Below are positions 49,950 through 62,300 of a stretch of DNA of 64,000 nucleotides, one piece after another. The stretch covers positions 82,447-146,446 of the forward strand of contig CANTFL010000479.1 of NCBI GenBank assembly GCA_947650285.1, given 5' to 3'. Every line of letters begins with the position of its first letter. Position 1 is the stretch's first letter. Position numbers and translations under genes: made by a program. The stretch comes from Hyaloperonospora brassicae (lineage: Eukaryota; Oomycota; Peronosporomycetes; Peronosporales; Peronosporaceae). The notes beneath the pieces were generated by a model. The model made no database searches, was not told the DNA's origin, and saw only the letters and a list, made by a program, of their open reading frames with translations.

Positions 49950-52585
49950 TCATCTTACCGTTTTCACCTGCAATGTGCGATCACTCGATCGTTTTACAAA
50001 AAAACTAAGCAGCACAAACAACAAGAGCATGAGCATGAAGCGGAACAGACCACCGCCAACGAGCAATACGTCGCTACGCACCGCGTCGTCAGCGTATGCA
50101 AACTCCAAACAGTGCAAAGCTCCCGAGAAGAGCCGGTCTCGCATGGCGGCATTCTCCTTTAAGCCAAATATGATGATACGCGCTTGAGTCAAATAATCGT
50201 CGTTGCTCTCCTTAAATCGCTCAAACAGTGCTGCCTGCAAGATAACGATATGCTCAGCATTAGCATACCCCGTCGTGGCTACGTAGTGGCACCGCTGACA
50301 AACAATCTCGCGCCATCGTACCTCGATTTCGTTCGCCAAGTCCGCGCGCCTCGACCCGTCGTGATCGAGGATTTTGCTCAGCATTTCCACGAAGATCAAC
50401 CTATTCTTGTCTGTGTGTTCTGGTGCTTCAAACATGTCTTCGTTGTCTTTCGCTGCACTATCTGCATGTTTATCTGCCATCGTCGACGGAGAAGTCATCT
50501 GCTTGTCCACAGATGATACGCCATCATCTCCAACAGTTTCCTCAGCGCCCTCCGACATGTCCCCCAACTGTGCATTCTTCGCAGCAGCACCTTCAACGGG
50601 CCGGATAGACGCTTTTTCCTCCGTCTTCACTGCATCCCCTTTCGGCAACGTCCCTTCTACTTTATTTACATTTGTCGATGTTGAAGGTCCTTGGGCACCC
50701 ACGTCCGCTGTAGTGGAAAGAGAAGACCCAACCACAGGCTTTTGCTGCTGCTCCTCTACCTTCACACGACTACCGTTTTCAGCCTTTCGCTTCTTCGTGC
50801 CTTGCTCAGTAGCATCGTGAGGTCTCTTGCCGAGGACAGTTGTGCTGTCGGTATTGTTGCTCAGGATGTTGATCATATGCTTCCTCAGCGCACTTGCCGT
50901 ATGCCCCACAGTGGGGCTCAAGCTCTTGCGCAATATCGCAATTATAGCAGCTAAACCCGATCGCTCCACGTCTGAGCGATACATAAGCGTTTCCTTGAAT
51001 AGCTCTTGCATCATACCGACCAGCTCATCATTATTCCGCGCCGACTCCTTTGCCTGTAGCCGTGCCATCTTGCTCGCGAACACGCCAAGGTCGCCCACCT
51101 TGTACTTGCGTTTGTCGGGCTTTGTCTTGCTCTTCAGAGTGCCCGGTTTCTTTTTCGCAGCTTCCTCGCTTATCTCGCGAATGTCGGCTGATCTTACGGA
51201 CTTATGGGGGACCACAAGCTCAATTTCCTTCTTCCGCTTACTATCGATTTCAGCAAAGCCATTCGACTTTCCGTACTTGGCAGGAGTCTTGACTGTCTTC
51301 TTGGCAGATACCCTAGTACCACTGGCGGCGCCATCAGCTTCTTTCATCTTTGGCATTTTACGACTGGCCACCTTCGCCTTAATCTCTTCCTTGCTAAGTG
51401 CTGGACCTGCTGCATCTTCTTCCTCTTCTGCCATATTCGCAGAAGCTTTTTTCGCATCACTTCCGTTTGCTGGATCATCCTTCTGTTGTCGCTTCTTTTG
51501 TGTTTGTTTTGGCGTAGTCTTGATTGCTGTCTTGTTCTTAGGTGGTCGGCCAGGCTTTCGTTTGACCGGCGTAGGCGTCACGACCAGCTTCTCTCTTTCT
51601 ACGGGTCTCATTAGCCCATTCGCTCGATCTTCGATCGGCAGTTTCGTCTCTTTCTGTTCACCACACAACAACAACAAAGACGAAACGCGTTAGTCGATGC
51701 TCGAGCGCATACCTTCTTCTCCTGCTTTGATCGACTTACATCTGCTGCTGCAATGGCCGCCATTAATTTCTCTCGTCGCTTGGGTGCCTTCGAGTCTTTC
51801 TCCGGGTACCCTTCTCGGTACTTGAACTTGGTATCATCCCACGCTTCAATCCACTTGAACGAAACAGGCGCACTATACAAGCCACACAAAAAGCAACATC
51901 AACAAAAACACATGAGCACCATCATCAACTTCCGTTTCCCACTCCTTCGGGCAACAAAAAACAGCAGCTCCACGCGAACGCACAAGTTCTTCGACACGTA
52001 GAAAAAGACGAGGTACTTGGTCTCCAGTGCTTTCACCGCGGTCTCCTGTAGCTTCACTGAAAGCAGTCTTGGGTCCGTGATAATACAAGGCCAATACGGG
52101 TAGCCACCCATTTTGGCCCAGGCAATCTGCCCAAACCTGCCCTTGATCTCGTCACTCAGCGCACCCACTTTTCGCTCCACCTCCTTTTGCTCTTCATCGT
52201 CGTCGTCGTCGTCCGACACGTCCGACAGTGGCGTCTTCTTCCGACGACCACCAGTCTTCGGTCCCCTTTTACTCGTTTTCACGCGCTTCTTTGGCTGCTG
52301 CTCCGGCTCCGACTCTGTGTCCTCTTCCTCGACAGTTATAGCTGGTGCGGCCGTTTCTACTGACAGGCTAGGGCTCTCTACAGCCCGCGCACTCGGCTCG
52401 ACGGTGGCCACCTTCTCACTGCTGGCTTCGCGCTTCAGTACGGGCTTCTTCTTCGCCTCAGGTCCTTCAGGCAACAGCACCTCCTTGTCAAACGCAGTGT
52501 CCCCTTTCTCCTCCAGTGTCTTTGTCGCGGGTTCGGCGACTGTTGTGGGCGTCGCGAGGGCCGCTGCGTCCTGGTCGCCGCTCAT
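49950..52585 (-). CDS. PWWP-domain nuclear protein with IBD-like and TFIIS-central-like regions
   Basis: Four exons: 52585-51984, 51872-51713, 51653-50070, 49967-49950, giving 787 residues. The introns are 111, 59 and 102 bp. The N-terminal 135 residues are acidic/basic and disordered, with KKRVKTSKRGPKTGGRRKK as a likely nuclear signal. The PWWP domain follows (GQIAWAKMGGYPYWPCIITD, spliced to NFAPVSFKWIEAWDD); it reads methylated histone H3. Next comes an AT-hook-like KRKPGRPPKNK and a helical IBD/TFIIS-N-like segment (ELVGMMQELFKETLMYRSDV through ALRKHMINIL). Near the C-terminus is a TFIIS central-like domain (LIFVEMLSKILDHDGSRRA, then ARIIIFGLKENAAMRDRLFS). The last 102-bp intron has no stop and is a multiple of three, so unspliced RNA adds a hydrophobic tail. 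A role in transcription elongation on chromatin is inferred. Confidence 0.85.
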
Positions 52586-53063
52586 GACGTCGTTAGTGCG
52601 CGATTGGTGTACCTAATGTCGACTGCGTGAGGTTTTTTGTTTTCTCTCTCTCGAACCTAGATCTTTGGCGAATGTTATTGCGCTGCGAATATAGTGTGGC
52701 GGACACGAAGTATGCAGTACGCGAGGTTGCACGAACCTGCTTCCGTTTGGGCAAAGGAAGAAAAGAGAGAGCTACAAACTGCGCAGTGGTAAGTCGAGTG
52801 AGAGTGACATGTCTTGACAAATGTATTATTCGCGTCAGCACACTGCATCAGAAGCGTTTGGTCGCATTAACCAGGTGCCATCGCATAACACCGTCGTCTA
52901 TTCCATGCGTCCACTTCTCCACAGCAGTGATGACAGTCCATTCTACAAGACACGCACTTTCATTGCTTCGTCATTGAAAAGAACATGATCTTTGCAGCAT
53001 GCAAAGCACGTGGACTCGGCAGCACCTCATCCACTGACCGCCACAGCCAAAACCGGTAGCACC
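52586..53063. other. Intergenic region between PWWP gene and RPSA
   Basis: 478 bp: 3' flank of RPSA and 5' flank of the PWWP gene, both transcribed leftward. No further feature seen. Confidence 0.6.
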
Positions 53064-53921
53064 TTACTCCCAGCTGCTCGACGCAGCAGCAGGGACCACA
53101 GCGTCCCAGTTCGAGCCAGTCGGCACGGCACCAGCTTCGCCAGACCACTCCGAGTTTGCTGCCGGAGTCGACTCAGGGATACCCGCAACAGGGACAGATG
53201 GCTCAGCAGCGTACAGGGACGGCTCTGCAGGGGTCTGCGAAGCATCTCCCCATCCAATGCGAGCCGACGTCTCTTCAGCAGCGGTAGCCTGAGCTTCTTC
53301 AGCTTTCTTGAGCTCTTCCGGGTCACGGTAGAGGAACAGGTCGACGACCACATCCCACGGCAGAGAGTGAGAGATCGTGCCGCGCAGACGCAGCACCTCA
53401 CGGGCAAGCAGCCAGTAGAGCAGGCCAATAGACAGCTTGCCCTTGTTGTTGGCCGGGATGGCAACGTCCACGAACTGCAGGGGCGAGTCCGAGTCACAGA
53501 AAGCAATCACGGGCACGTTGACAAACGACGACTCACGTACGGCCTGCGAATCGGTGCGGGGGTCCGTGATAATGAGCAGACGCGGCTCGCGGAACTGCTT
53601 GGTGATCTGATTGGTGAACGTGCCAGGGGTGAAGCGGCTAGCAATCGCCTGGCAGCCCGTGTGCTGCGCAAACTTGAGCACTGCACGCTGGCCGTACGGG
53701 CGGGCCGAGATCGCAATCACGTCCTCGGGGTTCTCCACGGCCACAATCACGCGCGCAGCAAGCATAAGCTTCTCCCACGTCTTGCCCACATTGATAATGT
53801 GAATGCCATCGTTACGGCGACGCCAGATGTAGTCTGCCATCTTCGAGTCCGCATTGCGCGTTCCGATGTGGACCTGCGCGGCCAGCATCATCTTGATGTC
53901 CTCCTCCCGTTGGGTCGCCAT
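53064..53921 (-). CDS. RPSA: 40S ribosomal protein SA (uS2, p40/laminin receptor family)
   Basis: 285 residues in one coding exon; ATG at 53921 followed by [20 protein letters not shown]. Conserved blocks: [84 protein letters not shown] and [18 protein letters not shown]. The C-terminal extension carries the eukaryotic acidic/Trp repeats ([26 protein letters not shown]). It joins the small subunit at the platform and is needed for 18S rRNA maturation. A splice-like CTGCAG directly before the ATG suggests a possible 5' UTR intron. Divergently arranged with the MAP65 gene. Confidence 0.97.
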   Translation of the reverse strand: MATQREEDIKMMLAAQVHIGTRNADSKMADYIWRRRNDGIHIINVGKTWEKLMLAARVIVAVENPEDVIAISARPYGQRAVLKFAQHTGCQAIASRFTPGTFTNQITKQFREPRLLIITDPRTDSQAVRESSFVNVPVIAFCDSDSPLQFVDVAIPANNKGKLSIGLLYWLLAREVLRLRGTISHSLPWDVVVDLFLYRDPEELKKAEEAQATAAEETSARIGWGDASQTPAEPSLYAAEPSVPVAGIPESTPAANSEWSGEAGAVPTGSNWDAVVPAAASSSWE

Positions 53922-54174
53922 GCTGCAGTTGCGATGAGTGATTCCTGTTCTTTTCAGAGAGCGATGACTTGTGCGAGCGCCCCGTCGAGCGCGTGCGCGA
54001 CGACCACCAACCAATGATTCGCGTGAAAAACCTCGGCGTGTAAAAACCCCACTGGCGGGGCCACCGACGCGGCGTGTGGTGTACGCAATGTAGCTATTAT
54101 CAGATCCATCGACAGGTGCATCGATCGCCGATGGGTACATTCGAAACAATGACCTGCCGACTGCGAACAAGAAA
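53922..54174. promoter_or_regulatory. Shared 253-bp bidirectional promoter of RPSA and MAP65
   Basis: The only DNA between two divergent ATGs. It contains an ATTGG (CCAAT box on the other strand) around 54012 and TATCGATC/CATCGATC-type repeats toward the MAP65 side (about 54096-54126). No validated oomycete initiator was identified. Confidence 0.5.
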
Positions 54175-56552
54175 ATGGAAGGCGACCTTTCTGGCCAGAA
54201 CGCCATTGACGTGCACATGGAGCCAGCAATGCAATCACGCGTTGCTGACGCTCTGGCAGAGCTGAGTGCGCTGTGGCAGACGTTTGGACTATCGGAGCGA
54301 GAGCAGCTGCAGGAACAGACACAGCTGATTGCAACTGTCGAGAAGTGCTGCCGAGCCAAAGTGGAGACGTGGCGGGACCAAGTCACGACTGCTACCGCAC
54401 GAGTGACTGCACTGGAAAAAGAGGTGCAGAGGATCAATGGGCAGCTTCAGGGCAAAGATGTGAGCGGCAAAGGGACTGGGATCGGAAAGAACGTAGCGAG
54501 TCTCGATCTAATGCTTCTGTGCCATGGTACCTCATACAGTCCGTCGGCTGGTGCGTGCAGTCGCTCGACCAGCTCTGCAGCGGTGCACTCCGTGATAGAC
54601 TTGCAGCACTCGAAGTGGAGTTCGAGCTCTTGGATCGGGTGCGTCCATTGCTTTGTCGTTGTAAGTCTCGTTTGTTGCTGCCGACAGATGAGCTCTATTG
54701 TCTAGGTTCGCGCCAGACGACTAGCTGACGTCGAAAGGCTGCACGACCATTTGGGTCGAATGGACAAGAAGCTCGGCACAACGTCCGAGCTGGTGAGGAA
54801 TGAGAGCTTTGGCAGTTTTGATGACTGTCGCGACCGACACCACGTCTTTTGCATTTGTGTGAAAATGCACCAGCCTTCTGGTCCGTCCACTTTGAGCGAA
54901 GAGTACAAAGAGACTCTACACGACATGATCAAGCGCAAGTCGCGTGAAGTGGTAAGCTTCATCGTCATTGCTGTTGTTCTTCGTGATAACGTGACCTGGC
55001 TCTTTGATCGGCCAGTATTCACGGAGAGCTGCCCTTCTGGGCGCTGTAAGTGAGTGTGTGGAGCTCGCTAGAGAGCTTCAGATTGAGACGAAAGACACGT
55101 TCGCGCACGACCTTACTGCACGATTGAAGGTGAACGCGCTGTCTGTTACAAAAAGGGATTGTAGTTTCTCAATACTTGCGTTGGTGTAAACAAACGTGCG
55201 ATGATGTGATGCGTGTTTCGTAGAAACGAGAGATGTCGACTGACATGCTTGAGAAGATTTTTCTGAGGACTGCCGAGCTGCGAGGAGTAAAGGATGCACG
55301 GAAGTTGCGTCTGACGGAGAAGCTCGGACAAATACACGATCTGTGGCGGGAGTTAAAGGTAGCACGAACAGTGTGACTGGGGCCATTTGCCCATTTCCTC
55401 AAACGCGATTTTAATTCCTTTTTTGCCCGCAGATTTCCGACGAGGAGCAAGAGCGTTTTCGATTGACGATTCATGGAGTTGGCAAAGCTACAATTGCGTC
55501 GGTGAGGCTGTTTCAGTGTTTGAAGAGTTTGCAATGAGCTAATCATGTGCTCTGCTGCGTAGTGTGACGCGGAGTTGATAAGACTGCAACGTCACCACAA
55601 ACGATTTGCTGCTATTGTGGTCCAAGTCGCAACGTTGCGCAACGCCATTACTGAATACTGGAATCTATTGGGCTACGAATCTGACGATCGTGAGTATTTC
55701 ACCACCACGATGACGACTCCGGACTCGGCGCTGTCGTACAGAGTTTTCCGTGCTCACGAAAAAGAAGTTGACAGGCTGAAAAAGCAACTGTCCACGAAGA
55801 GGGTCCTCTCTCAGGTACGTTACCAAGCTACATGGCTTTTACCCATGTACCTAAAGCATCCTGAATGACAGTATATCGCCAAACGCGAGGAAATTCTACA
55901 AGCTCGCGCGAAGTACGATCCATGCGCCATACTGGCGTGCACCATCAGGATCTGTAGAAAATAATTATGTCGTTTTTTTGCACAGACATGGTGTGCCAGA
56001 CGAGAAAACGCGCGTACGAATTGAGCGGGAGCTGCCAAAATACACTGCAATCTTAGCAAATCGCATCGCGAAGTGGCAGAATGACACTGGTGTAGTTTTT
56101 CGTTACAAAGGTATCTTTCGGACGAACGGTGCTGTTGTCAACGTTTACAGTCTAACAATTGCTGTCGATGCGCAGGCGCGTCGTACCTAGAGCTTATGCG
56201 GACGGAGGACATAAAGGCAGGTAAAGCGGGTCGCAAGACTGAACAGGCTCAGGCACAAAAAAAGTATGCACAGCAGGCGCAAGCAAACTTGTCCTGTTCG
56301 GGTGGTCCTACCGATCAATGGCGTCATGTCCAGGTAAGCCATGTCTCCGCAAACGGTGCATGCGATGACGGGTACTAACTTTGTTGGATATTGTAGCAAA
56401 GCAACCGCCACTCAGTTGAGGAACATGTCACGTCACGTCTATCTGTCACGAAGGAGCAGTTCCAACAACGCCGCTCTGACCCACAAGCTCCGATTCGCCC
56501 CCGATGGCGAAAGTTTATTCGCAACACGTTCTCGAGACACGACGGCTCGTAG
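54175..56552 (+). CDS. MAP65: MAP65/PRC1/Ase1 microtubule-bundling protein
   Basis: Eleven exons: 54175-54459, 54561-54638, 54706-54951, 55016-55129, 55224-55358, 55433-55501, 55563-55814, 55872-55936, 55986-56110, 56176-56333, 56397-56552, giving about 560 residues. All introns are GT-AG, 49-101 bp, and all phases agree; exon 2 could instead start at 54540. Motifs: [17 protein letters not shown] near the start, [31 protein letters not shown] joined to [13 protein letters not shown], and [18 protein letters not shown]. Then comes [20 protein letters not shown] through FRYKG joined to [11 protein letters not shown], the conserved spectrin-like microtubule-binding core. The C-terminus is basic. 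These proteins cross-link antiparallel microtubules in the spindle midzone. It diverges from RPSA. Confidence 0.9.
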
Positions 56553-59305
56553 GTCTCCTCGCTGAAACTGCTGAGATGAGCATTTCCGCACATTTAGACA
56601 CGCTTCACGAGTTAATGGACACTGGACGATGTGAGAACCATCCCATATTCTATGGTAAGAACAGGCCTGTCAGCCACGATTCCACCGCCACGTTCGCAGA
56701 TAGTGCAGATAACATGATCGTGAATATCGTATGACAAGCTTTCGAGAGTGTCGGATCGTATTTTGTAACGAATGGTGTCATCACAAATACACTTGATCGG
56801 GCGTAACCCGACTTGCTTTGTATAAAGGCTGGTCGGCAACATATGGTGCAGTCCGAAACCAAAATCATACTTAGTTGTGATATCCTACACCCGTAGGTAT
56901 CTGCCGGCTTTGCATCGATTCGATCGCATGTCATTTGCTAGATCCTTACAGCAAGATGTCGCGAAGAACGTCCTCGACTCGACTAAACAAGCTTGACGTG
57001 ACCCCTAAAGATAGTTGGCAACCTGCAGTCAGTAGCAACAGCGGAAGGCATTTGCAGTATGTTTGTCAATATATTTGGATCGCATAAACACGCTGTGTGA
57101 GAAAAGCACTAATTAGACCATCAATGAGTGCAACAACGTTGTAAACTAACGTCGCTGACAGGATGTTCTTAGGTGAGCAGCCTGTTCTAGCTACGCTGGT
57201 GTGGCTCAGATGCTAACGATGCACATTTGCAAGCTCCCCGCCCTTCACTACGCCGCCTGTGACTTTCTCTTAAGGACCAACCGGCAACACTGTACGTGAG
57301 AAATGGTCGATTGCGGTGCAGCAGGGTCGCCCGCGTGGCTTGATACTAGGCGTTTGTACTGTGAATCTACGGCTTCGTCGTAGGCAAAGAAATGTCCAAG
57401 CAGATTGTAACCGATAGACGGTTACTCGCTTTCGATCGGAGTCATCTCTTCGCCGCTACATAATGACGGCCAATGATGGAGGTCTAGATCAAGTTACGAC
57501 GTCGGATCGAAGCATGAATCATCCTCACACTGCCCCGCACCTCACATGCAGCTTGACGCAATGCTAAGGTCATGCAGCTTGACGCAATGCTAAGGTCATG
57601 CGTCAACAAATCAAAGATCGTGTGTTCGTACGTACAGCTTGACGCAATGCTAAGGTCATGCGTCAACTAATCAAAGATCGTGTGTTCGTACGTACAGCTT
57701 TGGCAACGTTGTGGGCAGTCATGTGGGTTGGCAAGATACTTTTTACCGTCCCATACGCGAGCGGATGATAGTCCCGCTTATTGTACAAGCAATGATGTAC
57801 TTGGAGCTTGATCGGGATCGATGCGCTGCGGCTTGCGTGTAGAGGAACGTTCGTGTCCGAAGATACGGATACAAACCCTGCGTTAGCATCGTTACTGCCG
57901 TCCAAGGTAAGCAGACGGTAAGCGTCGCTCGTCGCTTTTGTCGTTACACCATTATCTGCGTCGCACAATCGGTGCAGTGGCTTCTGCCTCGACAGATGCA
58001 AATTGGGCTCATGTGAGTGTGGGGAGGTACAAGTTCGACAGCACGGTTGCAATGAGTAACCCCGCGCACCGATACTGCGTCGATTGCAGCATTTGCATCA
58101 GAACACGCTGTAGTTGACCGTAGAATACATCTTTTGGTCCATCGGACGACAGTATTGGCGTAGACAGACGATTTTGCGAGACATGTTTACGTTGGCAACG
58201 TCATCAGTCGACCGCTTGAAGCGGTTCGAGTGCTTTATTAGAGCTTCTATGACTTTTGCATCAGGTTTCTACGCTCGAGACGATGTCGACCATGCGCGTC
58301 CTACATCTATAGCATATAGTAGAGATCAAGTTTGACTCATCGTCTTTCTTTTTAGCTAATGTCAGGTCAGTTTAGTTTGATGATGATCATGACATCGATT
58401 GTCGTTGCAATAATGATGATGAGAACAGTCAATGTTCCGCTCAAAGCCGTAGGGTATGTACGATGCTGCCAAGTGCAACAGAATTGGCACCTTCTCGAGT
58501 AGCCAGTCAATCGCTCTAGGCGCTTCAATAACAGGCAGGACCGAAGAAGCGCACCAGTCAGCGCAGTTATCGATCAGTCCATGTCGCTTTCGACACGGTC
58601 AACCTCCATGTTAGCTACGCCTTCGTCGTACAACACGTCCAGTTTACTGGACTACTTCACCCGATAGCGACACTGAAAGGCGCTGAATGAGCTGTGCTTC
58701 ATCTGATCCCGCTCGCATCGGATCTTCGATCCACACCACCTCCGTTGGTACGATCAGTTCCATCAGCAGCTTCTCAGCATGATAGCTGCTGAGTTTCGCT
58801 TTTTAGCTGCTGCACATGACACGCAAGCCAGTCGGCGCATTGCTATGTTAGCTCGCATCCTCACAGCGTTAGCACGCGTTGACATCGCTCAGCGTTGACA
58901 TCGGCAGTACCCAACAAGACAATGCACAACGACCTCTTTGTCGGCAAACGTGCGTCGAAGAACTCGTGAGATGACGGCGTGACTCGCAGCCCCCATCTCC
59001 TACATGCGACCCGTCATGCGATAACAAGCCTTGACTCCGGGTCAGCAAAAGAGAACAGGTTTCGAATAGGGCGACAACACGACGGATCGAGCCGTCGTAT
59101 AAAGCGTAGCCGTCATCGGGTCTTTGTCGCGCGACGGATTCTACGCGCCCTACAAAACCAGACACGAAAAGTGCTCGCACACGAAACGCTCAACAGTCGC
59201 GTAATTCGTCGACACTCGCTGTTTGTATGCCCCCGCCGCCTCCTCTCGCCTCCGGCCCACCGACCGTAATCACGCGACTCTATTGTGCCACAATTAAGAC
59301 ACGAC
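56553..59305. other. Intergenic region with a 60-bp tandem repeat and faint coding remnants
   Basis: No intact gene. A minus-strand stretch at about 58640-58800 reads SYHAEKLLMELIVPTEVVWI then EDPMRAGSDEAQLIQRLSVS before a stop; it looks like former coding sequence of unknown family. The 57.5-kb tandem repeat is listed separately. Confidence 0.5.
57549..57694 (+). repeat. 60-bp tandem repeat, two full copies plus a 26-bp partial
   Basis: The unit starts CAGCTTGACGCAATGCTAAG and ends GTGTTCGTACGTA. Copies at about 57575-57634 and 57635-57694 differ at one base; a partial copy (first 26 bases) precedes at 57549-57574. Confidence 0.95.
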
Positions 59306-62300
59306 ATGGCCCGCGCGAAACGCAAACGCGACAACAACAACAACCACAACAACGACGACGACGACAAGCGCTTCGCAGACCCGTACTTGCTCACGACGCG
59401 GCCGTGTCGCTTTGCGGACCACCACCGCCGCAACGCAGCGCGGGGCAAGAACGCGGGCGTACTGCGCAACTGTAGCGACAACCCGAACTGTCTATACGGC
59501 CTGGGCGAGTACCAAGCGGGCGTGTGGCAGACGCCACAGCTCCTTCAGCGGGTGTTTGGCGACGACCCGCGGGTCCGACAGCGCAAATGGGTCAACCAGA
59601 CGTTGCAGCCGGTCGGGTTACGGAATCTGGGCGCCACGTGCTACTTGAACAGCCTGTTGCAGTGTTTGTTCGCCAACTTGAGGCTGCGGAACGCTGTGTA
59701 CGAGTGGGAGCCACGAAATGAGCAACGAAACCAAGAACAGACGCTCCAGATGACGGCGTTGCAGAACCTCTTTGCTCAAATGCAATTGGGCAATGAGAGC
59801 TGCTATGACCCTACCGAGTTTACGTCCACGTTGTTGCTGAACAATGTCATGCAGCAAGATGCACAGGTTTGTACATCTGTCTTGACCTGTGCTTGTTTGC
59901 TTGTTGCTCGTTTCTGTAGGTTTTACTGTTTGTTCGATTCGATTTTTTGGGAAAGGGTTGAATTTAGACTGGGTGAAGGTGCCGCTGGTCATGTGCTAAT
60001 CATCGCATGGTTGTTCGCATTGCGTTGTGCCGCAGGAATTTAGCAAGTTGCTTCTGACGCACTTGCGCACAATCTTTCGACAATCCAAATTGCCGAGGCA
60101 GTGGGACTTGGTCGATCAAATCTTCCAAGGGCAAATGAGTTATGTGACCAAGTGTTTAAATTGCAAGCACAAATCCATGCGGCCGTCTTCGTATTACGAA
60201 ATATCGCTGAACATCAAGGGGCATAAGAGCGTTGAGGACTGCATCCGATCCTATCTAGCAGCAGAGGTGCTGGAAGGAGAGAATAAGTATTTCTGCGAAC
60301 AATGCAACACAAAGCAGTGTGCTGAGCGCTTTCTGGAGCTGAATCCACGAGCACTGCCGGCAACGTTAATGGTTCAGCTCATGCGATTCGTCTACGACGC
60401 GAATGCCGGACGGAAGAAAAAGTTGACGGTGCGTCCGGAAGGCGTGTGACATATAGTGGGGAGAAGAGTATCTAATGCATTCATGATAACACGTAACGTT
60501 CACAGGATGCTATTGAAGCTGACGTGACCCTGAACCTGACCGAATTGCTGCGTCGCAATGGTCAGACAGAGGCGTTTGACGAATCTGCCGATGTTGTCTA
60601 CCGTTTACAAGGCTATTTGAATCATCGAGGTAAAAGCGCGCACGTTGGGCATTACACTGCTTCCGTAGCCTACCCTGTCGAACGGATGCATAGCGACGAC
60701 AGTGAATCTGTGATGGAGTGGTTCGAATTTGATGATGCAGTGGTGAGCAATATGACCAAGTCAGAAACGATAAAAGTGCACAGTCATGGTGCGAAAATAT
60801 GCTCGCGAGATATCTACATGCTTGTTTATGTTCGAGATGATCCAGCAAGTACTAATTGTGGCCGCCCTAGTGGTACGAACGAGATTCCGTTGCCTTCCAA
60901 AAGGTGCCGAAACGAAGTGGAAGTACTCAATGCATCTTTCAGTGCTGAGGTAACTGAGTACGTTCGTAAAGTGAGTGGAATGGAGGCTCGCATTCAGGAG
61001 CGACTCGACGCGTATAAACGTTTTTTTGAAGAAAACGAGCCTTTTCCAGGCATGTCCGAATCTTCATTTTACTGGGTGGACACTGAATGGTTACGTTGCT
61101 GGGTGACGGGGGAAAAGCTAGACCATTCGGTTAGTATGTTGTCTATTTCGCCACGCAATGCATCTAACATTGAAGCATCGTCGAATCAGCAAGTGCTAAA
61201 CTCAAGCACATCCGGCAAACGAGGAGGTAAAGATAGTGACAACAACGAATGCGTTATCGTTGATCCATCTTACGTAGATGCTGCGCCATCGGGCGAGAAG
61301 AGTGACGGTGAATGCATTCTATATTGCCCGGACACCAGAAAAGTAAGTTGTGCTCGCTTCCACGACGATGACGTGACATTTTTTGGACAGACGCCTTTGT
61401 CGTATTATTCTCGTCTGGATTCCAATGATGCAGATGCCAAAGCGAGAACGGCTCGGGCAGGCGAGTTGCGTGGTGACGACATACCTTTCACGGAGCCAAT
61501 TGATGTGGGATCTATTTGCTGTGCGCACTCCTGTGATGTCGACCTTGGCGCAAGGTGCCATGAGAAGAAGCCTACCTCCCCTGTTCTTCGATTCGCACCC
61601 GAAAATGCGCATAGGCTGAAGCGCATATCGGCCAATTTGTATGCTTACATCAAGGAAAACGGTGGCGTCACACCATGGTCAGCCCGTGGGGGCCACGCGC
61701 ATACGAGAGTATTTGAAGCCGCTTCCTATCGATGCACCATTTGTGAAAATGAGTTCAAGAACAAGCTCTCGAAGCATTCCGGTCGCTTGCATCGAGTTGA
61801 TGAGGAGCTTGTGCTGCTGAAGGACATTCCTCCAAGTGCGACGGCTGCATATGCTGCTGGAAATGCTTACTTGATGAGCCGAGCGTGGTTAAGAAGTTAT
61901 AAAAGTCATCTTCAGATGTTACGTAAAGAGCTCACGCATGCAGTTTTGAAAAACAAGAGAGGAAAAGTGCCGGTTCATCCAGAGCTGAATGTCTTTTATG
62001 CGGCCCAAAGAGATGGAAGCGTTGATGGCAGTAGTGGGTCGAGTGGAGCTTGCGACAAAACGGAAGTGTGGCGAAACCCGATCAACAAAGATATCACGTG
62101 TCTGCATGGCAATCTTACATTGGAAAAGCGATCATACCGACCGGTATCGGCGGAAACGTGGGCACACTTTAGCAGTAAATATCCATGCCATGCCGTGTAC
62201 GATGCATCAACGACTGACCCATGTCTGCAATGCCAGATCGACGACATGAGTAGTAAGAAGTGCATTGAGGTGGAGCGTGGTGTGCGTGACGAGATAATGT

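Noticed and set aside
57663..58052. 129-codon minus-strand ORF
   Set aside because: Starts at TTG, overlaps the tandem repeat and has no recognisable motif.
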